From DATIUV01 sp049322755 (GTDB lineage: Bacteria > Pseudomonadota > Gammaproteobacteria > Burkholderiales > UBA6910), in contig JBMOQX010000039.1 of NCBI GenBank assembly GCA_049322755.1, forward strand, positions 16,607 to 80,606: a stretch of DNA of 64,000 nt. Reading direction: 5' to 3'. Shown piece after piece: positions 52,951-61,219 of the stretch. A program made the position numbers and the translations under genes. Under the pieces are notes generated by a model. The model had not been told where the DNA came from. It ran no database searches and worked only from the letters and a program-made list of their open reading frames with translations. Position 1 is the stretch's first letter, and each line of letters begins with the position of its first letter.

Positions 52951-54252
52951 TCAGAGGGCCAGGGCGGCGTACGCCACCAGCATCACCGCCGCCACCGCCA
53001 GCATTTTCAGGGCGAAGTGCAGGTTCCAGCGCACGATGTCACGGCCGGACACTCCGAAGCGGCCGTAAAGGGCGAGCGCCAGGCCCGACAATGGGTTGAC
53101 GAAGGTGCCGATCCCCCAGGCCGCCAGGATCGTGAGCGCCAGGAGGTTGGAATCCGGCCCGATGGGCGCGATCCAGGTGCTGGCGACGGAAATGGAAATG
53201 ATGGGATGCAGGCCCGCCATCGCCAGCCCCACGATCAGCATCAGCATCACCACCGCCGCGCCGGCACCGAACGCCTGCAGCGGCAGGCCCGGCCCCGCCG
53301 CCGCCAGAACCCCGCCGACCCCCGCGGCAAACGCGGCGGCCGACATGAACAGGCTGACTTCCCCCGCCATCGCCGGGAGCCGCGTGCGCACGTGGCCCAG
53401 GAGCCGGGGGCCGGTGGCCGACACGCCATGCCGCCACAGCAGCAGTCCCACCGACATGAGCGGCGCCAGCACCGTGACGACGATCAGCAGCGACCAGCCG
53501 GGCAGCAGCGCGTGGGTCGCCAGCACGCCGATGGCCAGCACCAGCGGGATCGCCAGCGGTCCGGGGCTCATGGGATAACCGACGAACGCCGCCCCCCCGC
53601 CCGCCCGCGCCGACGTGAGGTCCAGCCACGCCAGCCCCAGGCCAACGGCCGCCAGCGGAATGCCCACCGCCAGCAGTGCCGGCAGCTGCGCGCCCGGCGC
53701 GTAGGTGAGGGCGATGGCCATCGCAGCCCAGAACGGCGACCAGAACGCGGCCATGCCGAACGCGCGCGTCAGTGCCGTCACCTGCTCCCGCGCCAGCCGG
53801 CCCTCACCGGCGATGCGCTCGCCAACGATCATCACCGTGGACAGGTTGATCACGCCGCCGAACAGGTGCACGCCGAACAGGGTCTGAGCCAGCGCCGGGC
53901 GCCCGCGCGGCAACGGCGCCGACCGATCCTTGTCCGTCAGCGTGACCAGCTGCAGAAAGGTGACCGCCACCAGCATCGCGACCACAACGTCGTTCATGGA
54001 GAGCGCGGTCTGCACCAGCCCCGACTGGCCGCGGGCGTCGCTCCACGCGATGCCCAGGGCGCCCAGCACCAGCATCGCCACCACGGGGATACGTTGTTTG
54101 GGACCCAGGCGCGGCCACAGCAGCGCCACGGCGCTCCAGCCGGCGACGCCGGCGTACCAGAGGGAAAACGGAGGATGGATCTGGTGCGCGACCGCGATGG
54201 CCGCGAGGGCGATGAGCGACGCGCCGCCGGCCCGGTCCCTGAGGGTGCTCAC
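52951..54252 (-). CDS. Polytopic permease, ion-transporter-superfamily-like
   Basis: A 433-residue protein with about twelve hydrophobic helices and two short re-entrant-like segments (MSAAAFAAGVGGVLAAAG; HPIISISVASTWIAP). The layout resembles the ion-transporter superfamily (citrate or dicarboxylate/Na+ type), though I recognise no exact family. The GTG at 54252 has GGGAG 7 bases upstream and is preferred; an ATG at 54357 is in frame but would add a soluble tail overlapping the anti-sigma gene. It follows the anti-sigma and ECF genes on the same strand, so it may be regulated with them. Confidence 0.6.
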   Translation of the reverse strand: MSTLRDRAGGASLIALAAIAVAHQIHPPFSLWYAGVAGWSAVALLWPRLGPKQRIPVVAMLVLGALGIAWSDARGQSGLVQTALSMNDVVVAMLVAVTFLQLVTLTDKDRSAPLPRGRPALAQTLFGVHLFGGVINLSTVMIVGERIAGEGRLAREQVTALTRAFGMAAFWSPFWAAMAIALTYAPGAQLPALLAVGIPLAAVGLGLAWLDLTSARAGGGAAFVGYPMSPGPLAIPLVLAIGVLATHALLPGWSLLIVVTVLAPLMSVGLLLWRHGVSATGPRLLGHVRTRLPAMAGEVSLFMSAAAFAAGVGGVLAAAGPGLPLQAFGAGAAVVMLMLIVGLAMAGLHPIISISVASTWIAPIGPDSNLLALTILAAWGIGTFVNPLSGLALALYGRFGVSGRDIVRWNLHFALKMLAVAAVMLVAYAALAL

Positions 54253-54328
54253 GCCGCGCTCCCAAGCGGCGCGCGGGCCAGCGAAGGTTTCGAACGCCTG
54301 ATTCGGGCGGCGGGCGCCCGGAAAGCGC

Positions 54329-54631
54329 TTAGTGACGATGCGGCGCGTTGGCGCCATCCGGGGCAGCGCCTTCCTCGGCCGCCCGGCGCCGCACCGCCTC
54401 CAGGATTTCCGCCTTGCGGCGCTCGTCCAGCCCGGCCAGGTCCTCGCCGTAGCGTTCCATCGCCTGCTCGAAGCGGCTCGCCACGCGGCTCAGAAAACCC
54501 AGCTGCCGCTCGTAGCGCCGGCACATCGCGCACATCAGCAGATGCAGCCGCAGCGACAGCCGCTCGCGCCACGTGAGCTTCACGTCGCGTTCCTTGGACA
54601 CCAGCTGGCTCGCCTGGCGGCAGGTAATCAT
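54329..54631 (-). CDS. Zinc-finger-type anti-sigma factor
   Basis: A 100-residue protein with the anti-sigma zinc motif H-x3-C-x2-C (LHLLMCAMCRRY, about residues 30-37) and an N-terminal Cys4 segment. Its C-terminal half is a charged helix without a membrane segment. It therefore looks like a short cytosolic ZAS-type anti-sigma factor that binds the ECF sigma factor encoded 17 bases upstream. Loss of zinc by oxidation would release the sigma factor. Such short forms without a sensor domain are common in proteobacteria. Confidence 0.85.
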   Translation of the reverse strand: MITCRQASQLVSKERDVKLTWRERLSLRLHLLMCAMCRRYERQLGFLSRVASRFEQAMERYGEDLAGLDERRKAEILEAVRRRAAEEGAAPDGANAPHRH

Positions 54632-54648
54632 CTCGTTCCTCTACGCGT

Positions 54649-55224
54649 TCACTGGAACCATCGCTGCTCGAGGCAGGCACGCAACCGATGCCGGGCACGA
54701 TGGAGCAATACCCAGACGTTAGACGCGGTGACGTCCAGTTGCTTACAGATGGCGTCGGTGTCCTCGCCATGGACCTCCCGCAGCACGAAGGCGGCGCGCT
54801 GGGCTTCCGGCAGCCCGTCCAGGCATTGTTCCACCACCGTCCAGAACCGGGACTGCGCGAGACTGCCCTCCGGGTCGTGCCAGGCGCCGGGGGCAATCGC
54901 AAAGTGGCCGTCGTCGGCCCATTCGTCGTCGGCGGTCTCCACCGGATCGGGGTCGGCATGATCGTCGAGGGGAACCTCGCGGGCGCGGGCGCGGAAATGG
55001 TCGGCAACCTTGTTCTTGAGAATGGCGGTGAGCCAGGTTTTTTCCGAGGAGCGCCCCTGGTAGCCGGCGCGGCCTTTCCAGGCGGCCAGCAGCGTTTCCT
55101 GCACCAGGTCCCGGGCGACGTCCTCGTTGCGCACCTGCAGGAGCGCGAACCGGAACAGCGCGTCGCCATGGCGGGTGAGCCATCCTTCGACATCGGCGGG
55201 GTCGGCGCTGGGGTCGGCGGGCAT
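54649..55224 (-). CDS. ECF-type RNA polymerase sigma factor
   Basis: A 191-residue sigma-70-family factor of ECF size. Region 2 spans about residues 20-90 (RNEDVARDLVQETLLAAW and KTWLTAILKNKVADHFR), and region 4 about 135-190 (LPEAQRAAFVLREVHGEDTD with a helix-turn-helix including ASNVWVLLHRAR). Regions 1 and 3 are absent, as expected. The ATG at 55224 gives the family length; the frame is open upstream. The downstream gene encodes its probable anti-sigma factor. Target genes are unknown, but the nearby permease or DUF411 gene are candidates. Confidence 0.93.
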   Translation of the reverse strand: MPADPSADPADVEGWLTRHGDALFRFALLQVRNEDVARDLVQETLLAAWKGRAGYQGRSSEKTWLTAILKNKVADHFRARAREVPLDDHADPDPVETADDEWADDGHFAIAPGAWHDPEGSLAQSRFWTVVEQCLDGLPEAQRAAFVLREVHGEDTDAICKQLDVTASNVWVLLHRARHRLRACLEQRWFQ

Positions 55225-55325
55225 TCGAGGCGGGTTCGGTGGGGCCACCGGCCGCGCTGCGGCGCGCCGGGGGCGTCCCGAGTATCCCAAAGGCGTTCCG
55301 GACGGTCAACGCGAAGCGCGCCACG

Positions 55326-55351
55326 AAAAAAGGGCCGCCCGGGGGCGGCCC
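55326..55351 (-). terminator. Intrinsic terminator after the DUF411 gene
   Basis: On the minus strand a perfect 8-bp GC stem (GGGCCGCC at 55351-55344 pairing with GGCGGCCC at 55339-55332) and a short loop are followed by six T residues (55331-55326). It lies about 90 bases beyond the DUF411 stop and just before the ECF sigma gene. It should end DUF411 transcription and insulate the sigma operon. Confidence 0.85.
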
Positions 55352-55439
55352 TTCCATTTCCGCGCCGCCGGCGCGCCGCTCAGCAGTCGGCGCCGGCACA
55401 CGGATACCGGTCGAAGCGATCGTTCACCGTCGCCGACCG

Positions 55440-55877
55440 TCAGTACCGCATGAAGACTTCCGGGCGACCGGCCGCGTCGAAAGTCACCACGTCGTAGCGC
55501 TCCGGGTTCGGCCCTTCCATGCCGGGCGAGCCCACCGGCATGCCGGGGACGGCGAGCCCCTTGACCGCCGGGCGCTGGCGCAGCAGGCGCTTGATCGCCT
55601 CGGCCGGCACGTGACCCTCCACCACGTAACCGTCCACCACCGCCGTGTGGCAGGACGCCAGGTGCCGCTGCACCCCGTAGCGCGCCTTGATCCCGTCGAG
55701 ATCCCCCACGTCCTCGGCGCGGACGTCGAAACCATTGGCCTTCAGGTGGTCGACCCACTTGCTGCAGCATCCGCAGGTGGGGCTCTTGTAGACCGTGATC
55801 TCACCCGCCGCCAAGGCGGCAGCCGACGCCAGTGCCACGGCGAGCGCCACCAGCGCCCGTTGGAAATACCCCGTCAT
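55440..55877 (-). CDS. DUF411 (periplasmic metal-binding) protein
   Basis: A 145-residue exported protein. The signal peptide is residues 1-24. The DUF411 core has the metal-type motif C35-G-C37-C38 in KSPTCGCCSKWV and a second conserved block with LASCHTAVVDGYVVEGHVP containing another Cys-His pair. Family members are often linked to copper or other metal resistance, and the cysteines and histidines fit such a role. The strong terminator downstream and the distance from the ECF genes suggest an independent unit. Start at 55877 fits the signal peptide; upstream frame is shadow. Confidence 0.85.
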   Translation of the reverse strand: MTGYFQRALVALAVALASAAALAAGEITVYKSPTCGCCSKWVDHLKANGFDVRAEDVGDLDGIKARYGVQRHLASCHTAVVDGYVVEGHVPAEAIKRLLRQRPAVKGLAVPGMPVGSPGMEGPNPERYDVVTFDAAGRPEVFMRY

Positions 55878-55995
55878 GTTCACCTCTCGCAGGAGCTGTC
55901 CGCCCGGTTCGATCCGCGGCAGCGGCGCACGTTCAGCGCGCTCGCGACCTCTGTTATTGTACCGTCTCCGTGCAACCTGTCCCGCCCCTCCCCCC

Positions 55996-57114
55996 ATGAG
56001 CCTGCCCCCGCCCGCCGAAGTCGGCGTCGCCGTCGATGCCGTGGACACGCCGGCGCTGATCCTGGAGCTGGAACCTTTCGAACGCAATCTGCGGCGGATG
56101 ACCGATTCTCTCAAAGGGCTCAGCGTGGCGCTGCGGCCCCACGCCAAAAGCCACAAGTGCCCGGAGATCGCGCTGCGCCAGATGGCCCTCGGCGCGATCG
56201 GCGTCTGCTGCCAGAAGGTGACCGAGGCCGAGGCGCTGGTGGACGGCGGCGTGCGCGACGTGCTGATCGCCAACGAGGTGGTGGGCGAACCCAAGATCCG
56301 GCGCCTCCTGGCGCTGGCGCAGCGCGCGCAGGTGGCGGTGTGCGTCGATCACCCGGACAACGTCGCCGCACTGGCGGCGGCCGCTGCGGATGCGGGGGTG
56401 ACGCTGGATGTGCTGGTGGAACTGGAGGTCGGCGCCGGGCGCTGCGGCGTGCCGCCTGCCGCCGCCGCCGCGCTGGCGCAGCAGGTGGCGGTGAGCCCGC
56501 CGCTGCGCTTCGCCGGCCTGCAGGCCTACCAGGGCGCCGCGCAGCATCTGCGCAGTGAAGCCGAGCGCGCGGCCGCCATCGATCGAGCCGTCGCCGCGGT
56601 GCGCGAAACCACCGCCCTGCTCGCGGCACGCGGCATCGCCTGCGAGCGGGTCACCGGCGGCGGCACCGGCACCTATCTGCTGGAGGCCGCCAGCGGCGTC
56701 TACCACGAGGTGCAGCCCGGCTCCTACCCGCTGATGGACGTGGACTACGGCCGCAACGAGCCGGCGCCGCGCGCGACGCTGGCGTTCGAGCAGAGCCTGT
56801 TCGTGCTGGCGACCGTCATGAGCCGGCCCGCGCCGGAGCGCGCGGTGGTGGACGCCGGCCTCAAGGCGCTGGCGTTCGACTCGGGCCTGCCGCAGGTCGA
56901 CGCACTCGCAGGCGTGAGCTACGTCAAGGCGAGCGACGAGCACGGCGTGCTGGAGATCCGCGCGCCTTCGCCGGGGCCCGCCCTGGGTGACAAGATCCGT
57001 CTCGTCCCCGGCCACTGCGACCCTACGGTCAACCTGCACGACTGGTTCGTCTGCGTGCGCGGCGGCCGCGTCGAGGCGCTGTGGCCGGTGGCGGCCCGCG
57101 GCGCGCTGTTCTGA
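55996..57114 (+). CDS. DSD1 family PLP enzyme (D-threonine aldolase / D-threo-3-hydroxyaspartate dehydratase-like)
   Basis: A 372-residue enzyme with an alanine-racemase-type N-terminal barrel that binds PLP at the lysine in LRPHAKSHKCPE (near residue 52). A C-terminal beta domain carries the metal motif H-x-C in PGHCDPTVN, typical of D-serine dehydratase, D-threonine aldolase and D-threo-3-hydroxyaspartate dehydratase. The exact substrate is not separable from sequence. The ATG at 55996 fits the family N-terminus; the frame is open upstream of it. It is divergent from the DUF411 gene. Confidence 0.85.
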   Translation: MSLPPPAEVGVAVDAVDTPALILELEPFERNLRRMTDSLKGLSVALRPHAKSHKCPEIALRQMALGAIGVCCQKVTEAEALVDGGVRDVLIANEVVGEPKIRRLLALAQRAQVAVCVDHPDNVAALAAAAADAGVTLDVLVELEVGAGRCGVPPAAAAALAQQVAVSPPLRFAGLQAYQGAAQHLRSEAERAAAIDRAVAAVRETTALLAARGIACERVTGGGTGTYLLEAASGVYHEVQPGSYPLMDVDYGRNEPAPRATLAFEQSLFVLATVMSRPAPERAVVDAGLKALAFDSGLPQVDALAGVSYVKASDEHGVLEIRAPSPGPALGDKIRLVPGHCDPTVNLHDWFVCVRGGRVEALWPVAARGALF

Positions 57115-57194
57115 TTCCGGGATATACCGCGTCGCGCCGCGGTCCAACGCACAGGGCGGCAGCGGCCGCCCGCACCCCAACCAAGGAGAACATC

Positions 57195-57482
57195 ATGATG
57201 CGAGCATTGAGTGCCCTGGCGCTCCTGACGGCGTCCGGCGGCGTGCTCGCCGACGAGGTGGCGAGCTATTACGAGCGCCGTGCCCAGGAAGACCTGGCAA
57301 CCTTCCAGCAGATCGATCGCGACGGCAGCGGCCGCGTGGCGCGGGAGGCGGCGTCCGGCTTCGTGGATTTCGTGGCGCGCTTCAGCGACATGGACACCGA
57401 CCGCGACGGCTACGTCACCCGGGCGGAGCTGAAGGCGTATCACGACCGGCAGCGGCCGGCCCAGACGGCGAAGGCGAAGTAG
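57195..57482 (+). CDS. Small exported EF-hand protein
   Basis: A 95-residue protein with a signal peptide (about 1-19) and a pair of EF-hand loops. The second is canonical: D67-x-D69-x-D71-G with E78 at position 12. The first has D41, D43, S45 and lacks the position-12 Glu (Ala52, with Glu51 next to it), so it is weaker. It probably binds calcium in the periplasm. AAGGAG precedes paired ATGs (57195, 57198). It lies downstream of the DSD1-like gene, with its own terminator. Confidence 0.85.
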   Translation: MMRALSALALLTASGGVLADEVASYYERRAQEDLATFQQIDRDGSGRVAREAASGFVDFVARFSDMDTDRDGYVTRAELKAYHDRQRPAQTAKAK

Positions 57483-57526
57483 TCTTCTTTCTTCGCGCCC
57501 CCCGCTGCGGGGGACAGTAAAAGCAG

Positions 57527-57551
57527 CGGGGCCGCAACAGCGGCCCCGTTT
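57527..57551 (+). terminator. Intrinsic terminator after the EF-hand gene
   Basis: A 9-bp GC-rich stem, CGGGGCCGC (57527-57535) with GCGGCCCCG (57540-57548), encloses AACA and is followed by TTT. It is positioned 45 bases after the EF-hand stop. Because the iscA gene ends at 57577 on the opposite strand, the stem may serve both directions, although the T-run favours the plus strand. Confidence 0.75.
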
Positions 57552-57576
57552 CATTGCTGCGTGGTGGAACGCGCGC

Positions 57577-57900
57577 TCAGACAGCGAAGCTCTCGCCGCA
57601 GCCGCACTCGTCCTTGACGTTGGGGTTGCGGAACGTCAGGCGCTCGTTGAGCCCTTCCTTCTGCAGGTCCACCTCCGTTCCCTCGAGGAACGCCAGGCTC
57701 CGGGGATCCACCACCACCTTGACGCCGTGGCTCTCGAAGCAGGCGTCGCCGTCCTTCAGCTCGTCCGCGAAGTCGATCTTGTAGGCGTAGCCGGAGCAGC
57801 CGGCGGTGCGCACGCCCAGCCGCAGGCCGATGCCCTTGCCGCGGCGGGTCAGGGTGCCGGCGATGTACTTCGCCGCGCTTTCAGTCAGTGTCACTGCCAT
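57577..57900 (-). CDS. iscA: A-type iron-sulfur carrier protein IscA
   Basis: A 107-residue A-type protein with the three conserved cysteines C35, C99 and C101 (RTAGCSGYAY and DECGCGESF). The numbers match those of E. coli IscA. It carries iron or clusters between assembly machinery and targets. I use the ATG at 57900 (MAVTLTESA), which is the family norm; an ATG at 57909 is also in frame. It follows iscS by 83 bases, which together with iscR makes a reduced ISC locus without iscU, hscB, hscA or fdx. Confidence 0.93.
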   Translation of the reverse strand: MAVTLTESAAKYIAGTLTRRGKGIGLRLGVRTAGCSGYAYKIDFADELKDGDACFESHGVKVVVDPRSLAFLEGTEVDLQKEGLNERLTFRNPNVKDECGCGESFAV

Positions 57901-57983
57901 CTTCGTCATCCGTTCCCAGCTGTTCGATACCTGAGCGTTGTCCGGTCGCCCTGCGGCGATCCGGTCGAACGCGCCTTCCAGGT

Positions 57984-59126
57984 TTAGACTGCGATCGCGC
58001 TCAACCGTTTGAGCCGATCGACGATCCGCCCCACTTCCTCGGCGAATCGATCCACCTCCTCGGCGCTGGTGGAACGGCCCAGGCTGGCGCGCACGCCGGC
58101 GCGCGCGAGGGGCGTATCGTAACCCATCGCCAGCAGCACCGGCGAGCCGGGAGAGCCGCTGGAGCAGGCGGAGCCGGTGCCGGCGGCGAATCCGGCGCGG
58201 TCCAGCTCGATCACCAGCGTCTCGCCGGTGATGCCTTCGAAGCCGAAAAACGTCGTGTTCGGCAGCCGCGCCGCGCCGGCGCCGAACACCGTGGCGCCCA
58301 GCGCCTGCAGCCGCTCTTCCAGCCGGCGCTGCAACGGACGCAGCCGCGCGGCGTCATCGGCCTGCCGCCCCATGGCGATCTGGCAGGCCACGCCGAAGCC
58401 GACGATGGCCGGCACGTTCTCGGTGCCGGAGCGCAGTCCGCCTTCATGGCCGCCGCCGTGCGTGAGCGGCTGCACGGAAACCCGCTTGTCCAGTATCAGC
58501 GCACCGGCGCCCTTGGGACCGTAGAGCTTGTGGGCGGCGAGGCTCATCGAATGCACCTGGAGTTCCCGGAAGTCGACGGGAATCTTGCCCAGCGCCTGGA
58601 CCGCGTCGGTGTGCACCCAGGCGCCGCGCGCACGCGCCCTCTCCGCCGCCGCCGCCACGTCCTGGATCACGCCGGTCTCGTTGTTGGCCAGCATCACCGC
58701 CACCAGCCCGGTGGGTTCGGCCAGCGCCGCGTCGAGGTCGTCCAGGTCCACCCGCCCCTGACCGTCCACCGCCACCCGGCGCAGCGTCCAGCCCGCGCGC
58801 GCCAGCTCCTTCGCCGGGTTGGCGACGCAGGAGTGCTCGATGGCGCTCACCGCGATCTGGGACGGCTTGAGGTAGGCGGCGGCGCCCTTGATGAACAGGT
58901 TGTTGGCTTCCGAGCCGGTGCTGACGAAGGTCACCTGGGCCGGCTGCACGCCCACCGCGTCCGCCACCTGCTCGCGCGCGACGTCCACGGCGCGCCGGGC
59001 GCGGGTACCGTATTCGTGACGGCTCGACGGATTGCCGAACTCGCGGCTGAAGTACGGCAGCATCGCCTCCAGCACCCGCTCGTCGACGGGCGTGGTGGCG
59101 TTGTGGTCCAGGTAGACGTGGGCCAT
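57984..59126 (-). CDS. iscS: Cysteine desulfurase IscS/NifS type
   Basis: A 380-residue group I cysteine desulfurase. The N-terminus MAHVYLDHNATTPVD, PLP lysine K200 (SLAAHKLYGPKG) and active Cys C321 (GTGSACSSGSPG) are intact. It supplies sulfur for clusters and tRNA thiolation. It is ~24 residues shorter than E. coli IscS and ends at VDRLKRLSAIAV, so the C-terminal extension that contacts IscU is missing; this fits the absence of iscU in the locus and makes it more NifS-like. It lies 10 bases after iscR. Confidence 0.93.
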   Translation of the reverse strand: MAHVYLDHNATTPVDERVLEAMLPYFSREFGNPSSRHEYGTRARRAVDVAREQVADAVGVQPAQVTFVSTGSEANNLFIKGAAAYLKPSQIAVSAIEHSCVANPAKELARAGWTLRRVAVDGQGRVDLDDLDAALAEPTGLVAVMLANNETGVIQDVAAAAERARARGAWVHTDAVQALGKIPVDFRELQVHSMSLAAHKLYGPKGAGALILDKRVSVQPLTHGGGHEGGLRSGTENVPAIVGFGVACQIAMGRQADDAARLRPLQRRLEERLQALGATVFGAGAARLPNTTFFGFEGITGETLVIELDRAGFAAGTGSACSSGSPGSPVLLAMGYDTPLARAGVRASLGRSTSAEEVDRFAEEVGRIVDRLKRLSAIAV

Positions 59127-59136
59127 ACGGCCGCGG

Positions 59137-59607
59137 TCAGGCGGAAACCGTGGACTGCGCGACCCTGCGCGGCGCCGGTTCCTTGATGACCGTGACCTTC
59201 TGCTCGTGCTGCTTCGCCACCAGGTGCGCCAGCGTCACGGACGACAGGTGCTCATTGATCTTCTCGTTCAGGCTGGCCCAGAGGTCGTGGGTCATGCAGC
59301 GCTGGTCGTCGAGACAGTTTTCCTTGCCGCCGCACTGGGTGGCGTCGATCGGCTCGTCCACGGCGTCGATGATCTCGGCCACCGTCACGTCTTTCATCGG
59401 CTTAGCCAGCGTGTAGCCGCCGCCGGGACCGCGCACGCTCTCCACCAGCCCGTGACGGCGCAGCTTGCCGAACAGCTGCTCCAGGTATGACAAGGAAATT
59501 TTCTGCCGCTGGCTGATGCCGGCCAGCGTGATGGGCCCCTGTCCGTCGCGCAGCGCCAAGTCCAGCATGGCCGTCACCGCAAAGCGTCCCTTGGTCGTCA
59601 GTCTCAT
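59137..59607 (-). CDS. iscR: Iron-sulfur cluster regulator IscR
   Basis: A 156-residue Rrf2-family regulator with cluster ligands C92, C98, C104 and H107, at the same positions as in E. coli IscR. The recognition helix includes E43, which tunes binding between type 1 and type 2 sites. The wing has GPGGGYTLAK. Holo-IscR represses type-1 sites, and cluster loss derepresses them. A promoter with a near-perfect type-1-like site lies upstream. The extra C-terminal residues are as in other betaproteobacterial IscR proteins. Confidence 0.96.
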   Translation of the reverse strand: MRLTTKGRFAVTAMLDLALRDGQGPITLAGISQRQKISLSYLEQLFGKLRRHGLVESVRGPGGGYTLAKPMKDVTVAEIIDAVDEPIDATQCGGKENCLDDQRCMTHDLWASLNEKINEHLSSVTLAHLVAKQHEQKVTVIKEPAPRRVAQSTVSA

Positions 59608-59667
59608 CGGTCCCTGCCCCTCTCGGTCGTGATCGGTTCGGTCATAACGCGTTGAATACCTGTACCA

Positions 59668-59696
59668 AGGTTACATTTCCCTACTAATTTAGTCAA
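59668..59696 (-). promoter_or_regulatory. iscR promoter with IscR type-1-like site
   Basis: On the minus strand: -35 TTGACT (59696-59691), 17-base spacer, -10 TAACCT (59673-59668). The site GACTAAATTAGTA (59694-59682) matches 12 of 13 positions of the IscR type-1 core and overlaps the -35. The 3' end of cysE (its TAA stop) lies within the same site. This should let holo-IscR repress its own operon. The site overlap with the cysE stop codon means cysE ends exactly at the operator. Confidence 0.75.
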
Positions 59697-60435
59697 CAAT
59701 CTTGTTGAGGTAGGCGGCGTCGAATTTCTCATCGGTTTTCTTGGCGTCCTCCACCTTCGCGCCCAGCCGGTCCAGCGCCTCCAGGATCATGGCCAGGCGC
59801 TGGTCGGTGACCACCGAGTGGTCGATCAGGCCGTGGATGGCCTTCACCACCGGATCGTCCATGTCCTTGCTGACGGCATAGGCGGCGAAACCGATCTCCT
59901 CGGCGCGGCGCTCCCGGGCGCTGTCAGCCTCCACGATCCGGGCGGGAATGCCCACGGCCGTGGCCCCGGGGGGAACATCCTTCACCACCACCGCGTTGGA
60001 CCCCACCTTGGCGCCGTCCCCCAGGGTGATCGGCCCCAGCACCTTGGCGCCGGCGCCGATCACCACGCCGCGGCACAGCGTGGGGTGGCGCTTGCCCTTG
60101 TTCCAGCTCGTTCCGCCCAGCGTAACGCCATGATAAAGCGTGCAATCGTCGCCGATTTCGGCGGTCTCGCCGATCACCACGCCCATGCCGTGGTCGATGA
60201 AAAAGCGGCGCCCGATGCGGGCGCCCGGGTGAATCTCGATGCCCGTGAACCAGCGCCCGAGATGGGAAATCCAGCGCGCGAGCCATTTGAAGCCGAGAGT
60301 CCAGAGCCGGTGGGCGAAGCGGTGGATGAGGAGCGCGTGCAGCCCCGGATAGCAGGTCAGTATCTCCCACGTGGTGCGGGCGGCGGGATCCCGGCTGAAT
60401 ACGCTCTGGATGTCTTCTCGCACCCGTTCGAACAT
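59689..60435 (-). CDS. cysE: Serine O-acetyltransferase CysE
   Basis: A 248-residue left-handed parallel beta-helix enzyme with the hexapeptide repeats visible as HPGARIGRRFFIDHGMGVVIGETAEIGDD (in part) and the active-site His in IDHGMG. It makes O-acetylserine from serine and acetyl-CoA, the precursor of cysteine, which feeds the desulfurases. Length is in the normal short range (E. coli CysE has 273). It lies between trmJ and iscR, an order common in proteobacteria. A promoter with a weaker Rrf2-type site lies upstream. Confidence 0.95.
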   Translation of the reverse strand: MFERVREDIQSVFSRDPAARTTWEILTCYPGLHALLIHRFAHRLWTLGFKWLARWISHLGRWFTGIEIHPGARIGRRFFIDHGMGVVIGETAEIGDDCTLYHGVTLGGTSWNKGKRHPTLCRGVVIGAGAKVLGPITLGDGAKVGSNAVVVKDVPPGATAVGIPARIVEADSARERRAEEIGFAAYAVSKDMDDPVVKAIHGLIDHSVVTDQRLAMILEALDRLGAKVEDAKKTDEKFDAAYLNKIVD

Positions 60436-60462
60436 GCCCTGCTCTCCTTAGGGTTTTTCCGG

Positions 60463-60491
60463 AGTATCCAATTCCCAACTGATTTGGTCAA
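60463..60491 (-). promoter_or_regulatory. cysE promoter with a degenerate IscR-like site
   Basis: On the minus strand: -35 TTGACC (60491-60486), 17-base spacer, -10 GATACT (60468-60463). The site GACCAAATCAGTT (60489-60477) matches 11 of 13 positions of the type-1 core and overlaps the -35 in the same register as at iscR. It also overlaps the trmJ stop codon. The equal geometry to the iscR promoter supports a real site; the two mismatches make it weaker. Confidence 0.55.
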
Positions 60492-61219
60492 GAATTGTGG
60501 TCCTGGGTTGCCCGCAGGATGCCGCGCAACAGGCTGACCTCCTCCTTCTCCAGCGCAGCCTTGGCGTAGAGCCGCCGCAGCCGCTGCATGATCTTCTTCG
60601 GGTGGCGCGGATCCAGCACGCCGATGTCCCGCAGCGTCTGCTCCAGGTGCGCGTAGAAGCGCTCCACGTCCTCCAGCGCAGCGGGTTCGCCGGCCGCCGA
60701 GCCGCCGAGCTCGCCGGCGCCCGCCGCGATTCGCAACTCGTACGCCACGATCTGCACCGCGGCCGCCAGGTTGAGCGAGCTGTATTCGGGATTCGCCGGA
60801 ATGGAGACCACCGTCTGGCAGCGCTCCGCTTCCGCGCCGGTGAGGCCGCTGGTCTCGTTGCCGAACACCAGCGCCACCGGCCCCGCGGCCGCCAGCGTCA
60901 CGAGTTGCGGCGCCGCCTCGCGCGGCGTGACGAAGCGTGCCATGAGTTCTCTGCGGCGCGCGGTAAGCGCCGCCGCGTGCACCGTGCCGGCGAGCGCCTC
61001 GTCCAGCGTCGCGCACATACGCGCGCGCTCGAGCAGGTCGAGCGCGTTGGAGGCCATCGCCCGCGCCTGCGGATCGGGGAAGCGCTGCGGCGCCACCAGC
61101 CAGAGGTCGGACAGGCCCATGGTCTTGAGCGCGCGCGCCGCCGCGCCGATGTTGCCGGGATGGCTGGTGCGCACCAGCACCACGCGCAGGTTGGCCAGCG
61201 GATCGGGTTTATTCGCCAT
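60488..61219 (-). CDS. trmJ: tRNA (cytidine/uridine-2'-O)-methyltransferase TrmJ
   Basis: A 243-residue SpoU-class (SPOUT) methyltransferase. The N-terminus LRVVLVRTSHPGNIGAAARA and the knot motifs (VALVFGNETSGL, VSIPANPEYSSLNLAAAV) match TrmJ. It methylates the 2'-O of nucleotide 32 of several tRNAs with S-adenosylmethionine. The ATG at 61219 gives the family N-terminus. Divergent from suhB, 87 bases away. Position before cysE-iscR is typical of betaproteobacteria and gammaproteobacteria. Confidence 0.95.
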   Translation of the reverse strand: MANKPDPLANLRVVLVRTSHPGNIGAAARALKTMGLSDLWLVAPQRFPDPQARAMASNALDLLERARMCATLDEALAGTVHAAALTARRRELMARFVTPREAAPQLVTLAAAGPVALVFGNETSGLTGAEAERCQTVVSIPANPEYSSLNLAAAVQIVAYELRIAAGAGELGGSAAGEPAALEDVERFYAHLEQTLRDIGVLDPRHPKKIMQRLRRLYAKAALEKEEVSLLRGILRATQDHNS

